Positions 18,166 through 26,836 of a DNA stretch of 64,000 nucleotides are shown piece by piece; positions within the stretch are counted from its first letter, which is position 1; every line of letters begins with the position of its first letter. Below the pieces are notes generated by a model. The model did no database searches. It worked only from the letters and a program-made list of their open reading frames with translations, and was not told the origin of the DNA. The position numbers were made by a program, and so were the translations under genes. Source of the DNA: Pelodictyon luteolum (GTDB lineage Bacteria > Bacteroidota > Chlorobiia > Chlorobiales > Chlorobiaceae); assembly GCF_001622165.1 (NCBI RefSeq), contig NZ_LVWG01000032.1, forward strand, positions 124,001-188,000. Reading direction: 5' to 3'.

Positions 18166-19514
18166 AACACGCTAAAACAGCAACCCAGAACGCCTGCAAG
18201 CTCTGCAACCCCCTCGGCGCGTGCCTCGCGTTCAGGGGCATTGAAAAATGCGTCCCCTTCCTGCACGGATCCCAGGGATGCGCAACCTATATCCGGCGGT
18301 ACCTCATCAGCCATTACAAGGAGCCGATCGACATCGCCTCGTCGAACTTCAACGAAGAGACGGCCGTGTTCGGCGGCAGCCACAATCTGAAGCTCGGGCT
18401 GAAGAACGTGACCCAACAGTACATGCCGGAAGTCATCGGCATCGCCACAACCTGCCTCTCGGAAACCATCGGCGACGATGTGAAGGGAATCCTGCGCGAG
18501 TATATGAAAGAGTCCATATCGAGAACCGGAGAACCGATCCTTATCCACGCATCAACGCCGAGCTATCAGGGCAGCCATATCGACGGCTTCCATGCCGCCG
18601 TGCGGGCCGCAGTGGAAACACTCGCTGAAAAGGGCGCACCGCACAACCTCGTAAACCTTTTCCCGAACATGGTATCGCCGGCCGACCTCCGCTATCTGCA
18701 GGAGATCCTCGACGACTTCAACCTCCCATCGATGATCCTGCCGGACTACTCGAAAACGCTGGACGGAGGCCCGTGGGCAGAATACCACAGGATACCGCCG
18801 GGAGGCACTCCTGCTGCCGCAATCGCCACATCGGGCAGCGCTATCGGCAGCATCGAGTTCGGATCTACCCTCGAAGCCGCGAAGTCGGCGGCAGGATGGC
18901 TCGAATCGAAATTCGGGGTTCCGCGTTACCACCTCCCCCTTCCGATCGGCATCAGGGAGAGCGACCGGTTCTTCGGGCTTCTTGAAGCCATCAGCCAGAA
19001 ACCCCGACCGGAAAAATACGACGACGAACGCCGCCGCCTGGTGGATGCCTACTCCGATGGGCACAAATACGTGTTCGACAAAACGGCGATTGTTTACGGC
19101 GAAGAGGACCTTGTCATCTCAATGACCGCATTCCTTCAGGAAATCGGCATCCGTCCGGTGCTCTGTGCATCCGGAGGCAAGAGCGGCCTCATGCGTAAAA
19201 AGCTTGAAGCTCTCGTTCCGGACCTGGATGGAGAAGGCATCAAGGTGCGCGACGGGGTCGACTTCGCCGACATCGAAGATGAGGCGGCCCTGCTCCGACC
19301 AGACTTCCTCATCGGAAACAGCAAAGGGTACACCATGTCGCGCAAAAGCGGTATTCCGCTTATTCGCATCGGCTTCCCCATCCACGACCGGTTCGGTGGA
19401 CAGCGCCATCACCATCTTGGATACCGCGGTACCCTGGAACTCTTCGACCGGATTGTCAACACCGTGATCGAGACACGACAGGATGATTCTGAAATCGGAT
19501 ACACTTACATGTAA
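18162..19514 (+). CDS. nifN: FeMo-cofactor scaffold protein NifN
   Basis: Beta-like partner of NifE in the FeMo-co assembly scaffold. NifK-like features: ACKLCNPLGACLAFRGIEKCVPFLHGSQGCATYIRR at the N-terminus (residues about 9-45), SSNFNEETAVFGGSHNL, and TTCLSETIGDDVKGI. It begins with GTG at 18162, overlapping the nifE stop by four bases (GTGA) behind a GGAGG site, giving 450 residues. The open frame continues far upstream inside nifE but that extension is a shadow of nifE. It precedes nifB by 16 bases. Confidence 0.96.
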   Translation: MKHAKTATQNACKLCNPLGACLAFRGIEKCVPFLHGSQGCATYIRRYLISHYKEPIDIASSNFNEETAVFGGSHNLKLGLKNVTQQYMPEVIGIATTCLSETIGDDVKGILREYMKESISRTGEPILIHASTPSYQGSHIDGFHAAVRAAVETLAEKGAPHNLVNLFPNMVSPADLRYLQEILDDFNLPSMILPDYSKTLDGGPWAEYHRIPPGGTPAAAIATSGSAIGSIEFGSTLEAAKSAAGWLESKFGVPRYHLPLPIGIRESDRFFGLLEAISQKPRPEKYDDERRRLVDAYSDGHKYVFDKTAIVYGEEDLVISMTAFLQEIGIRPVLCASGGKSGLMRKKLEALVPDLDGEGIKVRDGVDFADIEDEAALLRPDFLIGNSKGYTMSRKSGIPLIRIGFPIHDRFGGQRHHHLGYRGTLELFDRIVNTVIETRQDDSEIGYTYM

Positions 19515-19530
19515 AAGGGAGGAACACCAC

Positions 19531-20793
19531 ATGCAGCTCAAACTTGAAAACCACCCATGCTTCAACGACTCCGCCCGACATAAGTTCGGCCGGATACACC
19601 TCCCTGTCGCGCCGAAATGCAACATCCAGTGCAATTACTGCAACAGGAAGTTCGACTGCATGAACGAAAACAGGCCGGGCGTCTCGAGCAGGCTGCTCTC
19701 TCCCGGACAGGCCCTGCACTACCTGAAGCAGGCCGTTCTGCTCTCACCGAACATTTCGGTGGTCGGCATAGCAGGTCCCGGCGATCCCTTCGCCAACTCC
19801 GAGGAAACCATGGAGACGCTCCGTCTGGTCCGTAAAGAGTTCCCTGAGATGCTGCTCTGCGTCGCGACCAACGGACTCAACCTCATGCCATTCATCCCCG
19901 AGCTCAAGGAGCTTGAGGTGAGTCACGTCACCATCACCATCAACGCCATAGACCCGGCCATCGGCGCTGAAATCTATGCCTGGGTCCGCCATGAAAAAAA
20001 GATGCATCGCGACCTTGAGGCCGCAGAACTCCTTATCGGCAACCAGCTTGCCGCCCTCAGTGCACTGAAAGCCGCCGGCATCACCGCCAAGGTCAACACC
20101 ATCATCGTCCCCGGCGTCAATGACAAGCATGTGCTCGCCGTAGCTGAAAAGGTCTCGGAACTCGGGGCAGACATCCTCAACTGCCTTCCCTACTACAACA
20201 CGAAGGAGACCGTCTTCGAAAATATTGAGGAACCTCCGGCCGAAATGGTGGCCGAAATCCAGAAAGCCACGAGTGCGTTCCTCCCGCAGATGAAGCACTG
20301 CGCCCGCTGCCGTGCAGACGCGGTCGGCATCATCGGAGAAATGAACAGTGAAGCCATGACCGAAAAGCTCCACGAGGCCGCCAGACTGCCGAAAAACCCT
20401 TCAGAGACCCGGCCCTACCTTGCCGTTACAAGCCTCGAAGGAGTCCTCGTCAACCAGCATCTCGGAGACGCCGACCGCTTCCTTGTCTACGGCATGGACC
20501 CCGCCACAGGCATCTGCTCGCTCATCGACTCCCGCCCTGCGCCCAAACCGGGCGGAGGACAACACCGTTGGGAAGCCGTGGCCGACCTTATCGGTGACTG
20601 TCGAGCCCTGCTCTGCAGCAGTGCAGGGGACTCGCCGACAAAGGTGCTGAACACCAAGGGAATAGAAGTCATGGTGCTCGAAGGAGTGATTGAAGACGCC
20701 GTCACAGGCCTCTTCAAGGGCGAAGACATCCGGCACATGACCCGTAACAGCAGAAAGCACGCCTGCAGCGGAACGGGAGGAGGCTGCGGCTGA
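19531..20793 (+). CDS. nifB: NifB-NifX fusion: FeMo-cofactor biosynthesis radical SAM protein
   Basis: NifB makes the 8Fe core with central carbide (NifB-co), the precursor of FeMo-cofactor. The N-terminal ~300 residues are a radical SAM domain with the cluster motif CNIQCNYCNRKFDC (cysteines spaced CX3CX2C), GIAGPGDPFAN and the two-cysteine segment KHCARCRADAVG. From about residue 300 (RPYLAVTSLEGVLVNQHLGDADRF) a NifX/NafY-like cofactor-binding domain follows, ending near KGEDIRHM. This domain order is known for NifB of several phyla and explains the absence of a separate nifX here. The ATG at 19531 follows GGGAGG; an earlier in-frame ATG (19483) lies inside nifN. Confidence 0.96.
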   Translation: MQLKLENHPCFNDSARHKFGRIHLPVAPKCNIQCNYCNRKFDCMNENRPGVSSRLLSPGQALHYLKQAVLLSPNISVVGIAGPGDPFANSEETMETLRLVRKEFPEMLLCVATNGLNLMPFIPELKELEVSHVTITINAIDPAIGAEIYAWVRHEKKMHRDLEAAELLIGNQLAALSALKAAGITAKVNTIIVPGVNDKHVLAVAEKVSELGADILNCLPYYNTKETVFENIEEPPAEMVAEIQKATSAFLPQMKHCARCRADAVGIIGEMNSEAMTEKLHEAARLPKNPSETRPYLAVTSLEGVLVNQHLGDADRFLVYGMDPATGICSLIDSRPAPKPGGGQHRWEAVADLIGDCRALLCSSAGDSPTKVLNTKGIEVMVLEGVIEDAVTGLFKGEDIRHMTRNSRKHACSGTGGGCG

Positions 20794-20876
20794 GAGCCGC
20801 CTCGCCCGGATGTATGGCTTCGGCACAAAGGAAAAGCAGAGAAACGTCAACCCCAAACACCAAACAGGACACCGCA

Positions 20877-21185
20877 ATGGACAAACCCAAACACCACATT
20901 TTCGTCTGCGCAAGCTTCCGCGCCCAGGGAGCTCCACAGGGCATCTGCCACAAAAAAGAGTCACTCAGCCTGATTCCCTATTTCGAGAGCGAGCTGGCCG
21001 ACCGCGGCATGACGGACGTGGCCGTGTCCGCCACCGCATGCCTCAACCTCTGCGAGAAGGGCCCGATTGTCGTCATCTACCCTGAAAACTTCTGGTATGG
21101 AGAAGTCGACAGTGAAGATAAGGTCGATGAAATTCTCGATGCGCTTGAAGAGGGCGAAGCGTGCGAAGCGCACATCATCCACTGA
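20877..21185 (+). CDS. Thioredoxin-like [2Fe-2S] ferredoxin
   Basis: A 102-residue soluble electron carrier of the thioredoxin-fold [2Fe-2S] ferredoxin family (Clostridium pasteurianum 2Fe-2S ferredoxin/Azotobacter FdI-like shethna type). Four cluster cysteines are visible: two in VCASFRAQGAPQGICHKK and two in ACLNLCEKGP. Members are often found in nif clusters and may donate electrons to NifB or nitrogenase. The ATG at 20877 gives the normal N-terminus (MDKPKHHIFVCAS); a start 63 bases earlier has no support. It is 83 bases after nifB and appears to be the last gene of the nif operon. Confidence 0.9.
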   Translation: MDKPKHHIFVCASFRAQGAPQGICHKKESLSLIPYFESELADRGMTDVAVSATACLNLCEKGPIVVIYPENFWYGEVDSEDKVDEILDALEEGEACEAHIIH

Positions 21186-21241
21186 TTATTATTGCCTGCG
21201 CTGTCTTTTCATGATGGAAAGACAGCATTTTTCCCAACATT

Positions 21242-21265
21242 CGTTATATTCCGTAAAACATAACG
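21242..21265. promoter_or_regulatory. ModE-type operator upstream of the cytochrome/TonB-receptor genes
   Basis: CGTTATATT (21242-21250), six bases, then AACATAACG (21257-21265): inverted nine-base arms with one mismatch. This agrees in sequence and spacing with the molybdate-responsive ModE box known from Enterobacteria (CGTTATAT-type arms, N6-8 spacer). It contains a possible promoter element (TATATTC), so ModE-molybdate binding would repress. The gene encoding a ModE regulator lies 3 kb downstream. Confidence 0.75.
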
Positions 21266-21345
21266 CTCGAAGACGGATAAGAAAGAGAAGAGCGCCGACG
21301 GCCGGTGCCATCCGTTATAACCAGAAACACACAACGAACGCCCCG

Positions 21346-21744
21346 ATGAAACCACTCACGATACTCCTCGTCGGAAGCGCGCTGCTTGCGCCCGCACATG
21401 AGTCCGCACAGGCCGCCGATAGCGGTTCGACAGGCAGGGAGCTGTACCGGCGCCACTGCAGCAGCTGCCATTCCATGACGCCTCCCCCCGAAACCGCGCC
21501 GCCGATTGTCGGACTCGCGCACTTCTACCACAAGGCGTTCGACTCCAGGGAGGCCGGCGTCAGCCATATCATGGACTTCATCACCCACCCCGAACCAGCG
21601 AAGTCGAAGCTCCGCGCCCCGGCTATCCCGAGGTTCGGGCTGATGCCGCAGGTCGAGCTCACGAAGGAGGAGCTCAGGACCGTCTCGGAATGGCTATGGG
21701 ACAGCTACGATCAGGCCTTCGTCCCGCCGGACTGCCCTGAATGA
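21346..21744 (+). CDS. Small exported monoheme c-type cytochrome
   Basis: A 132-residue protein with a signal peptide (about residues 1-24, cleavage after SAQA) and one heme-attachment motif CSSCH at residues 38-42. A Met in FGLMPQVELT, about 80 residues later, is the likely axial ligand, and the C-terminal helix (TKEELRTVSEWLWD) is typical of class I cytochromes c. It would act in the periplasm. I take the ATG at 21346; the longer open frame upstream lies over the ferredoxin gene and the ModE box. It is the first gene downstream of the ModE operator and 70 bases before the TonB-dependent receptor. Redox partner unknown. Confidence 0.88.
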   Translation: MKPLTILLVGSALLAPAHESAQAADSGSTGRELYRRHCSSCHSMTPPPETAPPIVGLAHFYHKAFDSREAGVSHIMDFITHPEPAKSKLRAPAIPRFGLMPQVELTKEELRTVSEWLWDSYDQAFVPPDCPE

Positions 21745-21763
21745 GCGGCGGGGCCTTTTTTTT
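21723..21763 (+). terminator. Possible (weak) terminator after the cytochrome gene
   Basis: CCCGCCG (21723-21729) pairs with CGGCGGG (21746-21752) across a long 16-base loop containing the stop codon, followed by GCC and eight T (21756-21763). It may be a partial terminator, so the receptor gene downstream could still be co-transcribed. Confidence 0.4.
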
Positions 21764-21814
21764 CGGCCACCGTTATCACCTGAACAACACAACGAAACCA
21801 ACCGCACAACACCT

Positions 21815-24046
21815 ATGAAAAAGACCACCACCCCCATAGCCCTCACATGCATGGCGTTTCTGCTCGCAGCAACGGCCCAAGCCGCTGAAACACCGCCAGA
21901 CAGCACACTTCTCCGCTTTACCTCCGAGGAAATCACCGTTTCAGGCCAGAAGGGAGACATCCTGCAGCAGGTCACCGGTAGCGAATCGGCCGTACTGAAC
22001 CCCTCGCAGATGTCCGTCTACAAGGTCATCAACATGATGCCATCCCTCAGCCAGCAGAGCGTCGACCCATACGGGCTTGCCGACATATCCAACTACCATG
22101 AATCATTCAAGTTCCGTGGAGTTGAGGCAACGGCAGGCGGCGTTCCATCCACAACCGCCAATGTGGAAGGGCTTCCCCTCACCGGCAGGCCTGGGGGCGG
22201 AGCAACCATCTACGATCTTGAGAACATGCAGAACATCACCATCTACAGCGGAGTCATGCCGGCCAGCAAGGGGCTTGGCCTTGCCAATGTAGGAGGCAAA
22301 ATCGACATGGAAATCAAGCGTCCGGCTGACGAGTTCGGCGTTGATGTAAAGCAGAGCGTAGGCAGCAACAATTTCGGGCGCACCTATCTGAGAATCGATA
22401 CGGGTGAGCTCGGCGGCGGATTCAAGGCTTTTGGATCAGCTTCAACGAGTTACGCTGAAAAATGGAAAGGGGATGGGGCAAGCAACCGCAACAACATGAT
22501 GCTGGGCTTCAGCGAAACCTTCAGCGACCGGGTGAAGCTTGAAGCGTTCCTTACCTACAGCAAAGGATTGATCCATCCCTACCGCTCACTCAGCTATGCC
22601 GAAATCTCGGACCTCGACACTGCCTACAGCAAAGACTTCAGCACCAATCCTGCAGACCCTTTTTATTACGACTACAACAAGAACGAGTTCGAGGACTGGA
22701 TGGTGATGGCGAATCTGGAAATCAAAACCGGAGACAGCTCGAAACTGAACATCAAACCCTACTACTGGAGCGACAAGGGGTACTACATGGAAACCATAAC
22801 CCCAACACCGGGAACAAACCTCGTCCGAGAGTGGGACATCGAGCATGACCTTAAAGGGGTACTCGCTGAATATTCAACAAAACTCGGTGATGTTGATCTT
22901 GATTTTGGATACCTATACCACACTCAAGAACGGCCGGGACCTCCCTCCTCATGGAAGAACTACACCGTATCCACCGCAGGGGACCTTGTATTCAAAAACT
23001 GGTCTATCCTCTCGAACACCTCCACCCACGAACTGCACGAACCCTTCATTGAGGCAAAGTACAGCACAGGGAACTATCGTATTGAGGGCGGGCTGAAGTA
23101 TGTCAACTACACCCTCCCCTCAATCATAACCTACACAACAACCGACATCTTAGATGTCAGCTACGATGAGGCTCTCGCCTCGAACCCGTCAATAGACGCG
23201 TCAAGAAGCGCAACAGCAACAAAAACCTTCAGCCGCGTCTTTCCAAACCTAACGCTGACGAGGCTCATCAATGATGATACATCGATTCACCTCGCCTACG
23301 GAGAGAACTATGTCACCCATGTCGACATCTATCCCTACTTCATCTCCAACGCCACAAGTTTCATAGACAACGGCATCACCTTCCAGGAGCTCTGGGACGC
23401 CCGCGAAATGGAAACAGCGCAGAACTTCGAGCTTGGCATGAGAATGAAGGGCACCAACTGGAGCCTCGCCCCGACCATCTATTATGCCATCCACAACCAC
23501 AAGCAGGCGGTGCTCTACGACCCGGCGCTTGATGCAACATACCCGATGAATAACGCCGACGCCAAGGGATACGGCGTCGAACTTGAAGCAGACTACAAGC
23601 CCTCCCGCGACCTGAAATGTTACGGTTCATTCTCATGGAACCGCTTCTACTTCGACCAGGCCATCGCGTCTGATGCCAGCGGCAACCCGACGATTGACGT
23701 AAAGGGTGACCAGGTTCCTGATGCACCGGAATTCATGGCCAAGGGAATGCTCAGCTACAGGATTGGAGACTTCACCATTTCTCCAATCGTCCGATACAGC
23801 TCAACCCGTTACGGGGATGTGCTGCACAACGAAAAAATTGATGGCGCTACGGTCTGCGACCTGGACCTCACCTGGTCGCGACCGATGCTCGGGTTCAAAA
23901 ATGTCGACTGTTCGCTTTCCCTCATCAACGTGTTCGACAAACAGTACGTCAGCATGATCAGCACGTCCGACTATAAAACGATGAAGACATCCTACCAACC
24001 CGGAGCGCCTTTCACCCTCATGGCGACACTTGCCCTCCACTACTAA
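21815..24046 (+). CDS. TonB-dependent outer-membrane receptor, predicted molybdenum-linked
   Basis: A 743-residue outer-membrane receptor: signal peptide at residues 1-23 (cleavage after TAQA), plug domain around 35-165 (GLPLTGRPGGGATIYDLENMQNITIYSGVMPASKGLGLANVGGKIDMEIKRP is the characteristic plug region), then a 22-strand-type beta-barrel ending in an aromatic C-terminus (MATLALHY). A TonB box may lie in EEITVSG near residue 38. Substrate cannot be read from sequence. Two facts suggest molybdate, tungstate or a metal chelate: a ModE-type box 570 bases upstream and modE immediately downstream, all next to the Mo-nitrogenase genes. The exbB-exbD-exbD-tonB operon at 45-47.5 kb could energise it. 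Iron or cobalamin uptake remains possible. Confidence 0.9.
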   Translation: MKKTTTPIALTCMAFLLAATAQAAETPPDSTLLRFTSEEITVSGQKGDILQQVTGSESAVLNPSQMSVYKVINMMPSLSQQSVDPYGLADISNYHESFKFRGVEATAGGVPSTTANVEGLPLTGRPGGGATIYDLENMQNITIYSGVMPASKGLGLANVGGKIDMEIKRPADEFGVDVKQSVGSNNFGRTYLRIDTGELGGGFKAFGSASTSYAEKWKGDGASNRNNMMLGFSETFSDRVKLEAFLTYSKGLIHPYRSLSYAEISDLDTAYSKDFSTNPADPFYYDYNKNEFEDWMVMANLEIKTGDSSKLNIKPYYWSDKGYYMETITPTPGTNLVREWDIEHDLKGVLAEYSTKLGDVDLDFGYLYHTQERPGPPSSWKNYTVSTAGDLVFKNWSILSNTSTHELHEPFIEAKYSTGNYRIEGGLKYVNYTLPSIITYTTTDILDVSYDEALASNPSIDASRSATATKTFSRVFPNLTLTRLINDDTSIHLAYGENYVTHVDIYPYFISNATSFIDNGITFQELWDAREMETAQNFELGMRMKGTNWSLAPTIYYAIHNHKQAVLYDPALDATYPMNNADAKGYGVELEADYKPSRDLKCYGSFSWNRFYFDQAIASDASGNPTIDVKGDQVPDAPEFMAKGMLSYRIGDFTISPIVRYSSTRYGDVLHNEKIDGATVCDLDLTWSRPMLGFKNVDCSLSLINVFDKQYVSMISTSDYKTMKTSYQPGAPFTLMATLALHY

Positions 24047-24085
24047 AGTTTCTCCGCAGTGCATGTTCTTTCTTCTTTACACCTT

Positions 24086-24108
24086 CCCGGCGTTTCTCCG
24101 GCGCCGGG
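24086..24108 (+). terminator. Possible terminator after the TonB-dependent receptor
   Basis: CCCGGCG (24086-24092) and CGCCGGG (24102-24108) form a perfect seven-pair GC stem with a nine-base loop, 40 bases after the receptor stop. The following TTAAT is a poor tail, so confidence is limited. Confidence 0.4.
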
Positions 24109-24271
24109 TTAATATTGCTGAACTCAAACGGAACAAAGCCATGAGCTCAAACTGATACCGTCAAAAAAAGGCGAACGGTACAATGCTAGTGAATGCGGGT
24201 CTCTTTGGCCTATATTGAGGTGATGTATAAAGAAGCAATAACCTCTCGATGGAACAGAACCCCGCAATCCT

Positions 24272-25084
24272 ATGGCAAAATGCATGCGTGACGAAATCGG
24301 AATTGAAGGCGACATCTGGTTCCAGAAAGACCAGAACCGGTTCCTCGGCGGCGACAGGATCGCCCTTCTGGATAAAATCCAGGAACTCGGATCCATCAAC
24401 AGCGCAGCCAAAGCGGTCGGCATCAGCTACAAAACCGCATGGCACCTCGTCAATATGATGAACAACCTTTCCGAAAAGCCTTTGGTGGAGAGAACCGCCG
24501 GGGGCAAGGGCGGAGGCGGCACCATTCTCACCCGTGAGGGGAAAAAAGTGCTCGAACAGTTCCGGGTGGTGCAGGAAGAACACCGCAAATACCTCCACAA
24601 TCTGGAACAGCGACTCGGCAACACGACACAGCTCCATCAATTCCTAAAAATGATCTCAATGAAAATCAGTGCACGCAATGTCTTTTCCGGCACCGTCGAA
24701 CAGATCGTACTCGGTGCCGTCAACGCCGAAGTGGTCATTCTGCTCTCCGGCGGAGCCCGCATCACGTCAATCATCACCAACGGTGCAGTGAAGAATCTCG
24801 CGCTCAAGGAGGGCATGAGCGCATACGCCATCATCAAAGCCAGCTCCATCATCATCGGCCAGGACCTTCACCAGGCACACCTAAGCACCCGAAACCTGAT
24901 GTGCGGAACCATCTCAAAACTGATTGAGGGCCCGGTCAGCACCGAAGTCGATGTGGAAATAGGAGGCGGCAACGTCATCTCGGCCATCATCACCCACGGA
25001 AGTTCAGAAAAACTCGGACTCAGAGAGGGTGGTCACGCCTGTGCGGCCTTCAAGGCATCAAGCGTCATCCTCGGCGTCAACTGA
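24272..25084 (+). CDS. modE: ModE-type molybdate-responsive transcription regulator
   Basis: A 270-residue DNA-binding regulator. Residues about 20-90 form the ModE/LysR-type winged helix (LLDKIQELGSINSAAKAVGISYKTAWHLVNMM, then GGKGGGGTILTREGKKVLEQF). Two tandem molybdate-binding TOBE/Mop domains follow: about 130-195 (KISARNVFSGTVEQIVLGAVNAEVVILL ... MSAYAIIKASSIIIG) and 200-268 (STRNLMCGTISKLIEGPVSTEVDVEIGGGN ... ACAAFKASSVILG). This is the full E. coli ModE architecture. It should bind the ModE box at 21242. No such box is visible before modE itself. Its neighbours moaA and MOSC fit molybdenum handling. Confidence 0.93.
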   Translation: MAKCMRDEIGIEGDIWFQKDQNRFLGGDRIALLDKIQELGSINSAAKAVGISYKTAWHLVNMMNNLSEKPLVERTAGGKGGGGTILTREGKKVLEQFRVVQEEHRKYLHNLEQRLGNTTQLHQFLKMISMKISARNVFSGTVEQIVLGAVNAEVVILLSGGARITSIITNGAVKNLALKEGMSAYAIIKASSIIIGQDLHQAHLSTRNLMCGTISKLIEGPVSTEVDVEIGGGNVISAIITHGSSEKLGLREGGHACAAFKASSVILGVN

Positions 25085-25111
25085 GGCCGGATCTGCCTTT
25101 TTTACCCTGTA

Positions 25112-25140
25112 CTGAAGCCTCCCTCATCCGGGGGCTTCAG
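25112..25140 (+). terminator. Probable terminator after modE
   Basis: CTGAAGCCTCC (25112-25122) pairs with GGGGGCTTCAG (25130-25140) with one G-T wobble around a seven-base loop, 27 bases after the modE stop. The tail CGGTTTCTG is T-rich but imperfect. Confidence 0.5.
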
Positions 25141-25221
25141 CGGTTTCTGTTGGCTTCCACCGAAAGAAGGAATATCTTGTCTCCTCATCACCAACACTGA
25201 GGAAAGAGGAAACACGACCGA

Positions 25222-26241
25222 TTGAGCCTTACCGAGCAGAACATCTCCCAGCTTGAAGACCGTTTTCAACGCCGGATCACCTACGCACGCATAGCCCTCA
25301 CGCGCCTATGCAACCTCCGCTGTTCATACTGCATGCGGGAGGAGCATGAGAGCGGAACTGCTGCAGCAATGATGAGCTTCAGTGAAGTGAAGGCCATCAT
25401 CCGGGCCCTCGCGGCAGTGGGGGTAAAGAAAGTGCGCCTTACCGGAGGCGAGCCGCTGCTTCGCCACGATATTGCCGACATCGTCCTCATGGCGAAGCAG
25501 ACTCCCGGAATTGAAAAGGTAACACTCACCACAAACGGCCTCCTGCTCGACCGCCACCTCGACCGGCTGCTTGAGGCGGGCATCGACGCCATCAACATCA
25601 GCATCGACTCCCTGCAGCCTGAGCGATATCAGGCAATCACCCGCCGGGATGAATTTGCAAGGGTAAAATCCAACCTCGACCGGCTGATCGGCATAGGATC
25701 TGTACCCGTTAAAGTCAATGTAGTAATGCTTCGCGGCATCAATGACGACGAGCTGCCGGCCTTCATCGAGCTGACCCGGCTCAATCCAGTCACAGTCCGC
25801 TTCATGGAGCTTCAGCCGTTCGACGACCACCAGATCTGGCGTACGGGGAAGTTTCTCGGCATGGATAAAATCCGCCAGCAGCTCTTCAGCCTCTATCCGG
25901 AAATGGAAGAGCTTCAGGGATCGGGAACCCAGTATTTCAGTTTCCGGCTACCGAACCACAAAGGATCCACCGCAATCATCCCTGCCTATACACGGAACTT
26001 CTGCAACCGCTGCAACCGCATACGCATTACTGCCGGAGGCACGGCCATGAGCTGTCTGTACGAAAAGGAGGGGGTGGACCTCCTGCAGGCCCTGAGAAAT
26101 GAAGCAGGAACGGATGAATCCCGAAATGAAGCACTCATGCATTGCTTGAGAGAGTGCATTCTCCACAAGCCCGAAGACGGCAGGAAGGTCAAGGATGCCG
26201 GCAGTTCAGCCGGCACGAGCATGTCGGAAATCGGAGGGTAG
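25222..26241 (+). CDS. moaA: GTP 3',8-cyclase MoaA (molybdenum cofactor biosynthesis)
   Basis: Radical SAM enzyme that, with MoaC, converts GTP to cyclic pyranopterin monophosphate, the first step of molybdopterin synthesis. The N-terminal cluster motif is CNLRCSYCM; the C-terminal second-cluster cysteines are in FCNRCNRIRITAGGTAMSC. The protein (339 residues) ends in Gly-Gly, the C-terminal hallmark of active MoaA proteins. It starts with TTG at 25222 behind GAGGAAAGAGG; no ATG lies between it and the conserved N-terminus (FQRRITYARIALTRLCN). It lies between modE and a convergent MOSC-domain gene, in the molybdenum island. Confidence 0.95.
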   Translation: MSLTEQNISQLEDRFQRRITYARIALTRLCNLRCSYCMREEHESGTAAAMMSFSEVKAIIRALAAVGVKKVRLTGGEPLLRHDIADIVLMAKQTPGIEKVTLTTNGLLLDRHLDRLLEAGIDAINISIDSLQPERYQAITRRDEFARVKSNLDRLIGIGSVPVKVNVVMLRGINDDELPAFIELTRLNPVTVRFMELQPFDDHQIWRTGKFLGMDKIRQQLFSLYPEMEELQGSGTQYFSFRLPNHKGSTAIIPAYTRNFCNRCNRIRITAGGTAMSCLYEKEGVDLLQALRNEAGTDESRNEALMHCLRECILHKPEDGRKVKDAGSSAGTSMSEIGG

Positions 26242-26248
26242 GGGGGGG

Positions 26249-26698
26249 TTACACTCCCGAAGAGGAACTGATGCTCATGCCGGGAGCAACCCTACCACCT
26301 TCCAGAACCCTCGAGAAAATCCCCTCTTTCGGCATGATGCACTCCCCTGTCGCCACCTGTATGGGGCAGCCGCCGTTGTGGCATTCCTTACCGATCTGAG
26401 TGATTTCCAGCACCACCCCGCCCTCCACCATGAGCCGGTCGCCGACAGCGAGAGCACAGAGATCGATTCCGCGTGTCACGATGTTCTCGGCAAACATTCC
26501 GTGGCTGAGTTCCGGCATTTTCTTACGCATCCTGTCCACACTCTCACCGGCAAGCAGTGAAACCTGACGATGCCAGTCACCGGCATGTGCATCATCCTCT
26601 ATTCCCCAGTCTTTCCTGAACTCGGCCCCCTCGACTGGTGACTTCAACTCGCCCTTTTCCCTGCTGACGCAGACCGCCTCGATATGTCCCATATTCAC
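26249..26698 (-). CDS. MOSC-domain protein (molybdenum-cofactor related)
   Basis: A 149-residue single MOSC domain, the C-terminal fold of Moco sulfurases and of stand-alone proteins such as YiiM. Visible family features: GIEDDAHAGDWHRQVSLLAGESVDRM, FAENIVTRGID, VGDRLMVEGGVVLEITQIGKECH with the conserved Cys, and a GIFSRVLEGGRVAPGM end. Stand-alone MOSC proteins are thought to carry sulfur or bind molybdopterin. It converges on moaA (gap of 7 bases), fitting a Moco role. The start at 26698 is the first of two adjacent in-frame Met codons (MNM). Confidence 0.88.
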   Translation of the reverse strand: MNMGHIEAVCVSREKGELKSPVEGAEFRKDWGIEDDAHAGDWHRQVSLLAGESVDRMRKKMPELSHGMFAENIVTRGIDLCALAVGDRLMVEGGVVLEITQIGKECHNGGCPIQVATGECIMPKEGIFSRVLEGGRVAPGMSISSSSGV

Positions 26699-26836
26699 GT
26701 GTACCCGTTACAGTTTTTTTGCTCTGAGGCACCCTTCCCGTCAGCGGCCCCACATGCAGTAGAACTGAAAATACACACAAAGTTTTTTGGAAAACATGAA
26801 AAATTATATTAACAATTGTTAAACCTAAACAGAAAA

